Assembly: GCA_022827045.1 (NCBI GenBank)
Contig: JAJDTQ010000286.1
Span: 1-64,000, forward strand
Source: Candidatus Binatia bacterium
Lineage (GTDB): Bacteria; Desulfobacterota_B; Binatia; UBA9968; JAJDTQ01
Reading direction: 5' to 3'
DNA: 64,000 nt
Part shown: positions 27,981 to 36,303 of the stretch, one piece after another
How positions within the stretch are numbered: position 1 is the first letter of the stretch
How the letters are laid out: every line of letters begins with the position of its first letter
The notes under the pieces: generated by a model
Databases searched by the model: none
What the model saw: the letters and a program-made list of their open reading frames with translations, nothing else
Told to the model about the DNA's origin: nothing
Position numbers and translations under genes: made by a program

Positions 27981-28187
27981 ACCCATCCTGCCATCCTTCC
28001 GCAGTGACGATCGTTGGCTTGATTGTGGCTTTGCTGGTCTGATAATATCATGACTCATGCTCCGAATCTCAGTCGTCATGGCGTTTTTCCAAGCTCGCCG
28101 ATTCGCCGGTGGAGAAGCCGGCACCCCCACTCCCCGGAGAGAGAGGAGCGGCCCCTAGGGGGCGCCAGGAATCAGGGTACTACGCGC
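27981..28187. other. 5' region of the TPR/SPOR-cpaAB arm
   Basis: No gene is seen. The plus-strand frame is open from 28050 upstream of the chosen GTG, but its translation is low-complexity Arg/Pro-rich and unlike a protein N-terminus. A candidate -24/-12 element lies at 28015-28029. Confidence 0.4.
28014..28029 (+). promoter_or_regulatory. weaker candidate sigma-54 promoter before the cpaAB arm
   Basis: TTGGCTTGATTGTGGC has GG (28016-28017) and GC (28028-28029) separated by exactly 10 bases. The -24 half (TTGGC) fits the consensus well. The -12 half (TGGC rather than TTGC) fits poorly. Orientation and position fit transcription of the following pilus genes. Confidence 0.35.
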
Positions 28188-30014
28188 GTGGGATCGGAAC
28201 CGACGTCGTTCTTCCGCAGGGCGCGCACGTTGGCGGCGACCGCGGGATTGGCGCTGGCCATCGGCACCGGCGGTTGCGGGTCGCTCCACGAACAGGAACG
28301 GCTTGAAGCCTCGAAGCAGCAACAGTTGCGCAGCAGCCTGAACGTGGCCTCCGTGTCGGCCGAGGCAGGCCAGTTCGAAGCCGCCGCGCGGCTCTACTTC
28401 GAACTCACCCGTCATTTCCCCGACGCCCCGGAGCCCAGACTCGGGCTCGGCTATCTGGCCTTGAGAAACGGCAACTTCTCGCACGCCGCCACGCTGTTCG
28501 GCGAAGCCGAGGAACGCTCCACGACGCCGGTCGCCAAGGCCGAGGCGTTGCTGGGCGCGGGGAGGGCGAGCCTCGGCGAAGGCAATCTGGCCCAAGCCAA
28601 ACGGTTGTTTCTCGCCGCATCCGGGCCGGCCAAGGACACGCCGGTCGAAGCCTGGGCGGCCAACGGCCTCGGCGTCGTGGCCACCCTCGAAGGCGACCAC
28701 GCGCGCGCCCGCCTGCACTACGACAACGCCCTGAAACTCTCGCCGTCGCATCCGATGATCACCGCCAATCTGATCCGCGCACTCGTCCAAACGGGCGACA
28801 AGGACGAAGCGCAACGGTTGTACGACAAGCATGCCTCCTCCCACTGGCTGGAGGACGACGGCACCGAGTTGGCGCAACTGCTGCAGGATACGCCAGCGAC
28901 GGAAGAAGCGGCGGCAGCGGTCGCGGAGCAGGAGGCGGCGGGGACGGCGGGGACCGAGACGGTCGCGGAGCAGATGACGGGGATCGGGACGGTCGAAGAG
29001 CAGGGGATGCCGGAGAGCCGGAGAATCGTTGAGTCGTCCATCGCGGCGGACGATGCCCCGTCTGTCGCGTCCGCGCCGGAGGAAGCGCCGATCCCGAAGG
29101 AAACTGCGAGCGTGGCCGCTTCCGACACGGGAACAACCTTGGCCTCAGCGGAGCCTTCGGCCCAGGCGATGGAAGGGAGCCAAGAGGCGGCGGCAACAGT
29201 GGCGGCGACGGCGGCAGGGACGGCGGCAGAGGAGGCCGCGACAGGGGCAGCACCGCCCGCGGAAGCTTCGGCCCCGGTGGCCGGTTCCCAACCAGCGACG
29301 GCATCGGATGCACAGGAAGAGTCGGATGGACCGGCAACTCCGGAACCAGCGACTTCGGAACTGGCAAAGGCGGAACCGGCAACTCCGGAACCGGCAACGG
29401 CAACGGCGGCGACAACAGATTCACCCGCGGCAGGTTCATCCGCGGCAGGTCCGCCCGCGGCGAGTCCGGCGGCGGCAGAGGCGGCGGCAGGACCGGGCGC
29501 CCACGTGCAACTCTACGCGGCGCGCTCGGAGGCCGAGGCCCTCGCTGTGTGGGGACGGCTCACCAAACAGGAGACGGAACTGCTTGGCTCCCTGACACAC
29601 CGCATCGTGAGAGCGGACTTGCCCGCGAAAGGGGTGTACTACCGCCTCCGGGTGGGTCCTCTCAAGGACAGGACCGTGGCCAAGCGCTTGTGCGGCCTGC
29701 TGAAGGGTCGTGGCCGGGACTGCTTCGTCGCGGCGGAAGACTGGCCCGCAGCCGGCAGCGCGGCCGCGGGCATCCTGGTGCAACTCCATGCATCCAGCTC
29801 ACGAAACGGAGCGATGGCCGCATGGAGACGGCTCTTCAACGCGGAGCAGGATCTGCTCGATGCGCTGACTCCGCGCGTGGTGATGGTCCAGAGTCCCAAA
29901 AAAGGCGTGTTCTACCGCCTCTTCACGGGTCCTTTTCCGGACGTGACCGCGGCCAGAAGCCTGTGCGTCGCGTTGAAGGACCGCGGCCGGGGCTGCCTTG
30001 TCCGGGCTCAGTGA
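28188..30014 (+). CDS. TPR lipoprotein with two C-terminal SPOR domains (TadD-like position)
   Basis: Start GTG 28188 is favoured because it places a lipoprotein signal (FFRRARTLAATAGLALAIGTGGC) at the N-terminus. ATG 28050 is in frame but adds an Arg/Pro-rich low-complexity stretch. Residues about 50-240 are TPRs (QFEAAARLYFELTRHFP, GDHARARLHYDNALKLSPSHP). A long Ala/Glu/Pro-rich linker of about 200 residues follows, with PATPEP-type repeats. The end holds two tandem SPOR-like repeats (AHVQLYAARSEAEALAVWGRL...GVYYRLRVGPL, and ILVQLHASSSRNGAMAAWRRL...GVFYRLFTGPF). TPR lipoproteins (TadD) assist Tad secretin assembly. SPOR suggests peptidoglycan binding. First gene of the cpaA-cpaB arm. Confidence 0.8.
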   Translation: MGSEPTSFFRRARTLAATAGLALAIGTGGCGSLHEQERLEASKQQQLRSSLNVASVSAEAGQFEAAARLYFELTRHFPDAPEPRLGLGYLALRNGNFSHAATLFGEAEERSTTPVAKAEALLGAGRASLGEGNLAQAKRLFLAASGPAKDTPVEAWAANGLGVVATLEGDHARARLHYDNALKLSPSHPMITANLIRALVQTGDKDEAQRLYDKHASSHWLEDDGTELAQLLQDTPATEEAAAAVAEQEAAGTAGTETVAEQMTGIGTVEEQGMPESRRIVESSIAADDAPSVASAPEEAPIPKETASVAASDTGTTLASAEPSAQAMEGSQEAAATVAATAAGTAAEEAATGAAPPAEASAPVAGSQPATASDAQEESDGPATPEPATSELAKAEPATPEPATATAATTDSPAAGSSAAGPPAASPAAAEAAAGPGAHVQLYAARSEAEALAVWGRLTKQETELLGSLTHRIVRADLPAKGVYYRLRVGPLKDRTVAKRLCGLLKGRGRDCFVAAEDWPAAGSAAAGILVQLHASSSRNGAMAAWRRLFNAEQDLLDALTPRVVMVQSPKKGVFYRLFTGPFPDVTAARSLCVALKDRGRGCLVRAQ

Positions 30015-30071
30015 CCGGGGCGACTGCGATGCGGATGTCCGGAAAAGTCATGGGACAAGGAACGGTTTCCA

Positions 30072-30536
30072 TTGCTTGAACCGTTGCTGCTGACGGCCTG
30101 CTGCCTCCTGCTGGGGGCGGCGATGGTTTTCGACATCCTTCGCCGCGAGGTTCCCAACCTGGTGCCGCTCGCGGTCCTCGGCCTGTTCGTGATCCAGTGG
30201 ATCTTCGTGGACCACCACGGGCCGATGCCCTTGTGGACGAACCTCGCCACCGGCGCGGTCCTTCTGGCTCTGGGCTTCGGCCTGTTCCTGTTCGGCGCGC
30301 TGGGCGCGGGTGACGGAAAGCTCATGGCCGTGACGGGGTTGTGGATCGGACCGATGGACATCAGCGGCTTCCTGTTCGGCGTCGGTCTGCTGAGCCTCGG
30401 CATCGGCCTGTTCTGCCTGCTGCCGTTCGACGCCACTCGACGGCTGCGCAACAACATTCCGTTCGCGGTGGCCATCGCGCCGCCGGCCATCGTGCTGCTG
30501 GCGCTGCGGGCTTATTCCGTGACCGGAAGCAGTTGA
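30072..30536 (+). CDS. cpaA: Flp prepilin peptidase CpaA/TadV
   Basis: A TTG start with AAGGAACGG upstream gives 154 residues with four to five membrane helices. The two catalytic aspartates of type IV prepilin peptidases are present: DILRREVPN in the first cytoplasmic loop and the GAGDGKLM (GxGD) motif. The size is that of the short CpaA/TadV class, which lacks the methylase domain. It cleaves the Flp prepilin leader at the inner membrane. Followed 12 bases later by cpaB. Confidence 0.9.
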   Translation: MLEPLLLTACCLLLGAAMVFDILRREVPNLVPLAVLGLFVIQWIFVDHHGPMPLWTNLATGAVLLALGFGLFLFGALGAGDGKLMAVTGLWIGPMDISGFLFGVGLLSLGIGLFCLLPFDATRRLRNNIPFAVAIAPPAIVLLALRAYSVTGSS

Positions 30537-30548
30537 AGGAGTCCTGTG

Positions 30549-31547
30549 ATGCAAAGGTCCCGCCTGGCAAGAAATTCACGCTCGGCCATCCTGTTTCTTC
30601 TCGCGGGCATCATCTCCGTCGGCGCCACGGTAGGCGGCGGATGGCTGTACCTTCGGCCAGATCCTGCGCCGCCGAAGAAGGCAGAGCCGCCACCCAAACC
30701 CGTGCCCGTGGTCCTGGCCGCGGCCACCGACCTTGACATCGGTCGTCTGATCACCGCCAGCGACGTCGTCTGGATGCCTGTGCGGAACGGCACCGTCCTC
30801 TCGACGCACATGCTCAAGGGCAAGACCGAAGAGGCCCAGGTGATAGGCTCGGTCGTGCGACGCGCGGTGTTCAAGGGGAGGCCGTTGAACTGGTCGGCGA
30901 TCGTGCGCCCGGGCGACCACGGCTTTCTGGCCGCGGCCCTCAAGCCGGACCACCGGGCCGTCACGATCCCGGTAGACGGGGCCACCAGCGAGGCGGCGCT
31001 GATCTACCCCGGTGACCACGTCGACGTGATCCTGACGGCGGAACTTCGGGATCCCACCACGCGCGAGACCAGCACCGTCACCGCCACGATCCTCGAGTAC
31101 GTCCGCGTCGTCGCCGTCAACCGCCAAGTGGAGAGCAGCGCGAACAGGGCCGAGGGCGGTTTGCTCAGCCGGGGTTCGCGAAACGCCGCCAACACGGTGA
31201 CCCTTGAGTTGCAACCCGCGGATGCCGAGCGCCTGATCCTCGCGAAGACCAAGGGAACCATCTCCCTCGCCATGCGCTCCCTCACCGACTTCCGGCGGCG
31301 CGAGGACCGCACACCCACGGCCTTCGAAAGCCTGCTCCCGCAGCAGAAGCCGCCGGAACCGGAGCTCCCAACCGGACCCCTTGCAACAACGGCGGCGCCG
31401 GTTCCCGCCATGACTCCTGCCCCTGGCGCGGCGGCACCCCCCGCCTTCACCCCCTCGTCGGCGGTTCCCCTACCGGTGGAACCGCCCGAGATCAAGGTCA
31501 AGGTGTTCCGGGGAGACAAGCAGGAGGACGTGACGGTGACGAGGTAA
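30549..31547 (+). CDS. cpaB: Flp pilus assembly protein CpaB/RcpC
   Basis: AAGGAGTC precedes the GTG-ATG pair at 30546/30549; the ATG is used. A single N-terminal helix (SAILFLLAGIISVGATVGGGWLYL) is followed by a proline-rich spacer and an SAF-type domain (VPVVLAAATDLDIGRLITASDVVWMPV). The CpaB core follows: RAVTIPVDGATSEAALIYPGDHVDVILTA, VVAVNRQVESS, VTLELQPADAERLILAKTKGTISLAMRS. The C-terminal about 80 residues are Pro/Ala-rich. RcpC-type proteins act with the secretin in the periplasm. cpaB is normally beside cpaC, but here cpaC lies on the other strand. Confidence 0.92.
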   Translation: MQRSRLARNSRSAILFLLAGIISVGATVGGGWLYLRPDPAPPKKAEPPPKPVPVVLAAATDLDIGRLITASDVVWMPVRNGTVLSTHMLKGKTEEAQVIGSVVRRAVFKGRPLNWSAIVRPGDHGFLAAALKPDHRAVTIPVDGATSEAALIYPGDHVDVILTAELRDPTTRETSTVTATILEYVRVVAVNRQVESSANRAEGGLLSRGSRNAANTVTLELQPADAERLILAKTKGTISLAMRSLTDFRRREDRTPTAFESLLPQQKPPEPELPTGPLATTAAPVPAMTPAPGAAAPPAFTPSSAVPLPVEPPEIKVKVFRGDKQEDVTVTR

Positions 31548-31560
31548 GCGATGGAATGGA

Positions 31561-32690
31561 CGCCCCCTCCCGACGGCATCGAAATGTGCCAAGGTGGCGG
31601 TAGCATGAACGCCACGACGAAGGAGGAGGCATCCATGAAACAGATTACCATGATCGGGATCGACTTGGCGAAACGCAGCTTTCAGTTGCACGGCGCGCGG
31701 GCCGACGGGGCGGTAGCGTTCCGGAAGAAGCTGAGCCGTGAGAAGGTGCTGGACTTTCTTGCCTCGCAACCACGATGCACCGTGGCGATGGAAGTGTGCG
31801 CGAGTGCTCACTACTGGGGGCGGGAGATCCTGCGGCAGGGCCACGAGGTGAAGTTGGTCCCGCCGATCTACGTGAAGCCGTTCGTGAAGCGGCAGAAGAA
31901 CGACGCGGCGGATGCGGAGGCGATCTGCGAGGCGGCGCAACGCCCGACCATGCGCTTCGTGGCGGTGAAGACCGAAGAGCAGCAGGCCCGGGGCATGCTG
32001 TTCCGCACGCGGGACCTGCTGGTGCGCCAACGCACGCAGACAATCAACGCTCTGCGAGGTCACCTGGCGGAGTACGGCGTCACAGCTCCGCAGGGGCCGG
32101 CCCATGTCGGCCGCCTGGCATGGGCAGTGGAGGATCCGGACTCTGTGCTGCCGGAGCCGGTCCGGGAGTTGGGCGGCCTTCTGCTCGCTCAGATCGCCGA
32201 GCTCGAGGTGAAGATCGCCGGGCTGGAGACGGATCTCCATGCCTGCGCGCGCCAGGACGAAGAGGCCGCGCGACTGATGACGATACCGGGGGTCGGGCCG
32301 GTTACGGCGATGGCGCTCCAGGCGTTTGCGCCGCCGACGGAGAGCTTCCAGCGCGGCCGCGACTTCTCGGCGTGGCTCGGCCTGGTGCCGCTCCAGCACA
32401 CGACCGGGGGCAAGCCGAGGCTGGGGAAGACGTCGAAGATGGGCCAGCGCGACCTCAGGCGGCTGTTGATCACGGGCGCCATGACGGTGGTCCGCTGGGC
32501 GGCTAGGCGTGGTGCGACCACCGATCCCTGGCTCGCCAGGATGCTGGCGCGCAAGCCGAGGATGCTGGTCGCGGTGGCGCTGGCCAACCGAATGGCGCGG
32601 ATCGTCTGGGCACTGACGACAAAGAGGGAGAGTTACCGAGTCCCCGCGGCCGCCGCCTGAGGCGGCGGGGCGTGGGAGCCGTCGGGGATG
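31561..32690 (+). mobile_element. IS110/IS1111-family element between the two tad arms
   Basis: The element consists of the transposase gene and short flanks. Subterminal inverted copies of cccgacggc (31569-31577) and gccgtcggg (32678-32686) bracket the gene, as in the IS1111 group. IS110-family elements do not make long terminal repeats, so exact ends are approximate. It sits between the convergent 3' ends of cpaB and tadC and interrupts neither. Confidence 0.65.
31635..32660 (+). CDS. IS110-family transposase (DEDD recombinase)
   Basis: ATG 31635 follows AAGGAGGAGG. The N-terminal DEDD RuvC-like domain shows MIGIDLAKRSFQLHG, VAMEVCASAHYWGREI and KNDAADAEAIC (acidic residues in place). The C-terminal Transposase_20 domain shows TIPGVGPVTAMALQAFAP, FSAWLGLVPLQHTTGGKPRLG and the serine region TSKMGQRDLRRLLITGAM. 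341 residues, full length and without frameshift, so the element may be active. Confidence 0.93.
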   Translation: MKQITMIGIDLAKRSFQLHGARADGAVAFRKKLSREKVLDFLASQPRCTVAMEVCASAHYWGREILRQGHEVKLVPPIYVKPFVKRQKNDAADAEAICEAAQRPTMRFVAVKTEEQQARGMLFRTRDLLVRQRTQTINALRGHLAEYGVTAPQGPAHVGRLAWAVEDPDSVLPEPVRELGGLLLAQIAELEVKIAGLETDLHACARQDEEAARLMTIPGVGPVTAMALQAFAPPTESFQRGRDFSAWLGLVPLQHTTGGKPRLGKTSKMGQRDLRRLLITGAMTVVRWAARRGATTDPWLARMLARKPRMLVAVALANRMARIVWALTTKRESYRVPAAAA

Positions 32691-32937
32691 TGGGCAGGAC
32701 GGAGGACGAGTAAGGGCAAACGGTCAACGAGACGGGATCGGGCAAACCAGCCTCGAACCCAGAGCCTTCCAGCTCGCGTAAGCGATATGGACCCGATCCG
32801 CGTATATCCATACGGGCCAGTGGCTTCTGACAGCCGCACCAACAGGCCGGACAGACGACAGCACCTGACCGCGTGCGCCAAGCCGTTCGAAGAAAGTGCT
32901 TGCATCACCGGGGGCGTCCATAGACGCTTGAGAGGCA

Positions 32938-33930
32938 TTATCCCAATCCACCGATTGCCTTGAACGCTTGCATGAGGGCAGGGCCGCCAAGCAGGACGAG
33001 GATGCCGGGGACCACGAAAAGGAGCATCGGCAGGCTCATGATGACAGGCAGGCGGCTCGCCTGGGCTTCGAGGCGGGCGGCGCGTTGTGTTCGTTCGGCC
33101 ACGGCGATGTTCTGGATGGACTGACCGATGGGGGTGCCGAAGCGTTCGGCCTGGATGATCGTCATGGCGAAATCGCGTATGCCCTCGGTTTCGGTGCGAT
33201 CGCAGAGTTCCTGCAGCACCACTTTCCTCTCCGCGCCCACGCGCAAGTCCGCCTCCACGGACGCCAGTTCCCGAGCGAGGTCCGGGGCGATGGGCTGGAG
33301 TTCCCGCGAGACCATGGCGAGAGCGCGTTCGAACGTGTAGCCGGCCTCGACGCACAGCACCATGAGGTCGAGCGCGTCCGGGAGCGCGCGCGACAGGTTG
33401 ACCTTCCGTCGAGCGAGCAGCCGCCGCAACCCCGCCTCGGGCAACACCCCGCCGATGACGAATCCTCCCATCGCGGCGACGCCGACCACCAGGGCGTGCC
33501 CACCGAACAACTCCATGCGCCACGCCATGACCCCGGCGACCGCACCCGCGGTCAACATCAGGATCAGCTTGAGCGACAGGAAGAACGCAAGCGCATCCCG
33601 GTGCTGGATGCCCGCCTGCACCATCAGGGCCCCGATCTTCGCGCGCTCGGAGGTTTCGATCGGCACCACCGTGGCGGCCACCCGAGACGCTGCCGCCGCA
33701 AACACGGACAGCATCGGAAGGGCAATGGCGCTTCTGGAGCGACCGTCCAGCCCCGTATCCATTCCTCCGTATATGGACAGCGCCTGCTTTCGCACCGCCT
33801 TCAGGCGTCTGTCGAGGACCACGGCCCTGCGGCCGTCACGGAACAGAAAGCGGATGGACGCCGCCAGCAAGGCCAGTGAAGCCACCAGGGCGAGGCCCAA
33901 CCCCCAGAGTATGTACGGCGAGAACGTCAT
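32938..33930 (-). CDS. tadC: Tad secretion platform protein TadC (GspF-like)
   Basis: 330 residues beginning at ATG 33930, which overlaps the tadB stop by 4 bases. There is an N-terminal membrane helix, then two more in the middle (LSLKLILMLTAGAVAGVMAW, ALVVGVAAMGGFVIGGVLP). The T2SSF domain follows (ALPDALDLMVLCVEAGYTFERALAMVSRE...LRVGAERKVVLQELCDRT, FAMTIIQAERFGTPIGQSI), with a last helix at the C-terminus. With TadB it forms the inner-membrane platform for Flp assembly. Last gene of the minus arm. Confidence 0.9.
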   Translation of the reverse strand: MTFSPYILWGLGLALVASLALLAASIRFLFRDGRRAVVLDRRLKAVRKQALSIYGGMDTGLDGRSRSAIALPMLSVFAAAASRVAATVVPIETSERAKIGALMVQAGIQHRDALAFFLSLKLILMLTAGAVAGVMAWRMELFGGHALVVGVAAMGGFVIGGVLPEAGLRRLLARRKVNLSRALPDALDLMVLCVEAGYTFERALAMVSRELQPIAPDLARELASVEADLRVGAERKVVLQELCDRTETEGIRDFAMTIIQAERFGTPIGQSIQNIAVAERTQRAARLEAQASRLPVIMSLPMLLFVVPGILVLLGGPALMQAFKAIGGLG

Positions 33931-34886
33931 CGCAGGAACCCGGCGACAATGCCGCGGGCGGCCAGCAGACCGCCCACGATCAGCCCGACGCCCCAGCGCA
34001 ACAGCGTCGCGCCCTCCTCGGTATCGAACAGTATGCTGACCGCATCCGGGTTGGTGAAGGCCTGGCCAAGCAAGCTCACCACGGGAACCGCCGCCAGCAC
34101 CCAGAGTGTCATGCGCGTCTGCGACGTGGAGGCATGGGCCTTGGCTTGCACCTCCATGCGCGCGCGCACGGTGGCGGCGAGATGGCCGATGGTGACCGCG
34201 ATGCTGCCGCCCGTGGTTCGCTGCAGTGCGAGCGCCGCCGTGAACAGGGTGAATTCCGAAACGCGGATGTGGGTCGCGGCGTCGCGCAGCACCGTCTCCG
34301 GATCCAGCCCCGACGACAGCTCGTCCGCGATCTGTTGCAGGATATGCCTGGCAGGCTCCGGCACCGTCCTGGCCACCTCGGCGATGGCTTCCAGCGCGGG
34401 CAGCCCGGCGCGGGCCAGACGCACGATCTGATCCGCGATCTCGGGGAATTGCTTGACGAATTCGGCGCGAACCCGCGCATCCCAGAGCGAAAGAAACACC
34501 CACCCACCCCCGACTCCGGCGGCAGGCGCCATGAGCCATGCCAAGAGACCGAACTGCATGACGTGAGCAACCACGGCCGCCAGAATGCCGGCCGACAAGC
34601 CCACGGCGGCGGCCCTGGGAAGCGGTTCGCGGCCTTCGAGCATGCAGAATCGATCTTCGAGGGACTTGCGCCACTTCGATCTGTCCGGCAGGGTGCGGAA
34701 CACGCTCGCCTTGACTTCATTGACGCGACCCTCCACCGGGTCTTCGCCCAACTCGCCGGTGAGCACCCCGGCCACCCGGCGCAGCCGCCGCTCAAGCGCC
34801 TTGTCGCCGGCCCGGGTCCTGAGCCAGAGGCCAAGGCACACCACGGCCGCAAGAAACGTTCCCGCCACGCTCCACGCCGTCAACAT
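33927..34886 (-). CDS. tadB: Tad secretion platform protein TadB (GspF-like)
   Basis: 319 residues. An N-terminal helix pair, a GspF-type domain (FPEIADQIVRLARAGLPALEAIAEVARTVPEPARHILQQIADELSSG, FTLFTAALALQRTTGGSIAVTIGHLAATVRAR) and two C-terminal helices match TadB. It pairs with TadC in the inner membrane beneath the CpaF ATPase. Overlaps tadC by 4 bases and follows cpaF closely, so all three are co-translated. Confidence 0.9.
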   Translation of the reverse strand: MLTAWSVAGTFLAAVVCLGLWLRTRAGDKALERRLRRVAGVLTGELGEDPVEGRVNEVKASVFRTLPDRSKWRKSLEDRFCMLEGREPLPRAAAVGLSAGILAAVVAHVMQFGLLAWLMAPAAGVGGGWVFLSLWDARVRAEFVKQFPEIADQIVRLARAGLPALEAIAEVARTVPEPARHILQQIADELSSGLDPETVLRDAATHIRVSEFTLFTAALALQRTTGGSIAVTIGHLAATVRARMEVQAKAHASTSQTRMTLWVLAAVPVVSLLGQAFTNPDAVSILFDTEEGATLLRWGVGLIVGGLLAARGIVAGFLR

Positions 34887-34890
34887 GAAG

Positions 34891-36273
34891 TCACCCCGCC
34901 ATCCCGGCGCGTCCGGCCTCGAGCGCCTCTTGCAACTCGGCGCGCAGACCCGCGCGGTCCACCGCGGTGACCCATGAGGGCTGCCGGCCGCTGCTCTCGA
35001 AGACTTCGCCCGACTCGCCGCGGTCGAGACGCCACATCTCCTCGGTGAGAATGACGTCGTGCTCCATCCCCGCCACGTCGGTGATGCTGGTGATGCAGCG
35101 TCTCCCGGAAGGGATCCTCTCCACCTGCACCACGAGATTGAGGCCCGACGCCACCTGCTGTCGAATGACGGGGAGAGGCATTTCGGCCGTGCCCATCAAG
35201 AGCATGTTCTCGAGCCGTATCAGGGCGTCCCGCGGGCTGTTGGCATGGATCGTGGACATGGAGCCCGGATGCCCGGTGTTCATGGCCTGCAGCATCTCCA
35301 TGGCTTCGGCGCCCCGGACCTCGCCGACGATGATGCGATCGGGCCGCATCCGGAGCGCGTTGATGACCAATGCCCGCATCGACACTTCTCCGGTCCCCTC
35401 GGCGCTCATGGTGCGCGTCTCCAGACGCACCACGTGCGGCTGCTGCACCTGCAGTTCAGCGGCGTCCTCAATGGTGACCAGCCGCTCGTCCGGACTGATC
35501 TCGCTGGTCAGAGTGTTCATCAACGTGGTCTTGCCGGCCCCGGTGCCGCCGGAAATGAGTATGTTCAGGCGCGCCTTGACACAGACTCGGAGCAGCGCGG
35601 CCATGGGCGGCGACAGCATCTCCTGGGTCGCCAGATCCTGCAGGGTCAAGCCGGTGAGAAGGAAGCGCCGGATCGAAATGCTGGGGCCGTCGATGGCGAG
35701 CGGCGGTATGATGATGTTGACGCGGCTGCCGTCCGGGAGCCTGAGATCCGCCATGGGACTCGACTCGTCCACCCGCCGTCCGACCCCGCCGGCGATGCGC
35801 TGGGCGATGCGCAGCAGGTGCTGGCCGTCGCGGAACTTGATGTCCACCTGGGTCAGCCTGCCGCGGCGCTCCACGTAGACCGAGCGCAGGCCGTTGACCA
35901 GGATGTCGGAGACGCTGGGATCCTGAAACAACGGCTCAAGCGGCCCCAGACCCTTGATGTCGTTGATCAGGGCGGCGACCACCCGCCGCCGGTCGAACGG
36001 GGTCAGCGCCTGCGTCTCCTCGGTCCCATCCTGATCGAGAAACGCCTGAAGCTGCGCCGCCAACTCGTCCGGGTTGAGCTTCCCGGCCTCGGTCATGTCG
36101 ATGGCCCTGGTGACGACAGGATGGATCTTCGCCGCGATCTCGGCGATGGTCGCGTCCGGGGTCTGCAGGCGCGTGGGCGCCTGGGCCGGCACCGGAGCGG
36201 GCGCGGCCTCCATCGCGTCGGCCTTGTCTCCCATGTCCGCCTTGGGGCGGCGGCCAAAAGCTCTCAACGCCAT
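34891..36273 (-). CDS. cpaF: Tad/Flp pilus ATPase CpaF (TadA)
   Basis: 460 residues. A Pro/Ala-rich N-terminal tail is followed by the secretion ATPase core: VSDILVNGLRSVYVERRGRL, Walker A SGGTGAGKTTLMNTL, the Asp box ERLVTIEDAAELQ, Walker B RIIVGEVRGAEAMEML and the His box GHPGSMSTIHANSPRDAL. This is the hexameric motor that drives Flp pilus assembly (and retraction in some species). Cytoplasmic, working on TadB/TadC encoded just downstream. Confidence 0.95.
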   Translation of the reverse strand: MALRAFGRRPKADMGDKADAMEAAPAPVPAQAPTRLQTPDATIAEIAAKIHPVVTRAIDMTEAGKLNPDELAAQLQAFLDQDGTEETQALTPFDRRRVVAALINDIKGLGPLEPLFQDPSVSDILVNGLRSVYVERRGRLTQVDIKFRDGQHLLRIAQRIAGGVGRRVDESSPMADLRLPDGSRVNIIIPPLAIDGPSISIRRFLLTGLTLQDLATQEMLSPPMAALLRVCVKARLNILISGGTGAGKTTLMNTLTSEISPDERLVTIEDAAELQVQQPHVVRLETRTMSAEGTGEVSMRALVINALRMRPDRIIVGEVRGAEAMEMLQAMNTGHPGSMSTIHANSPRDALIRLENMLLMGTAEMPLPVIRQQVASGLNLVVQVERIPSGRRCITSITDVAGMEHDVILTEEMWRLDRGESGEVFESSGRQPSWVTAVDRAGLRAELQEALEAGRAGMAG

Positions 36274-36303
36274 TGCGGCTCTCTCCTCGTCAAACGAATT
36301 CCT

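Noticed and set aside
28050..28187. Upstream ATG extension of the TPR/SPOR protein
   Set aside because: Adds an Arg/Pro-rich stretch in front of a clear lipoprotein signal. Not excluded, but less likely.
32661..32937. tRNA-like gggttcgaggc (minus strand) next to IS110
   Set aside because: Only a T-loop-like string; no acceptor or anticodon stems can be formed.
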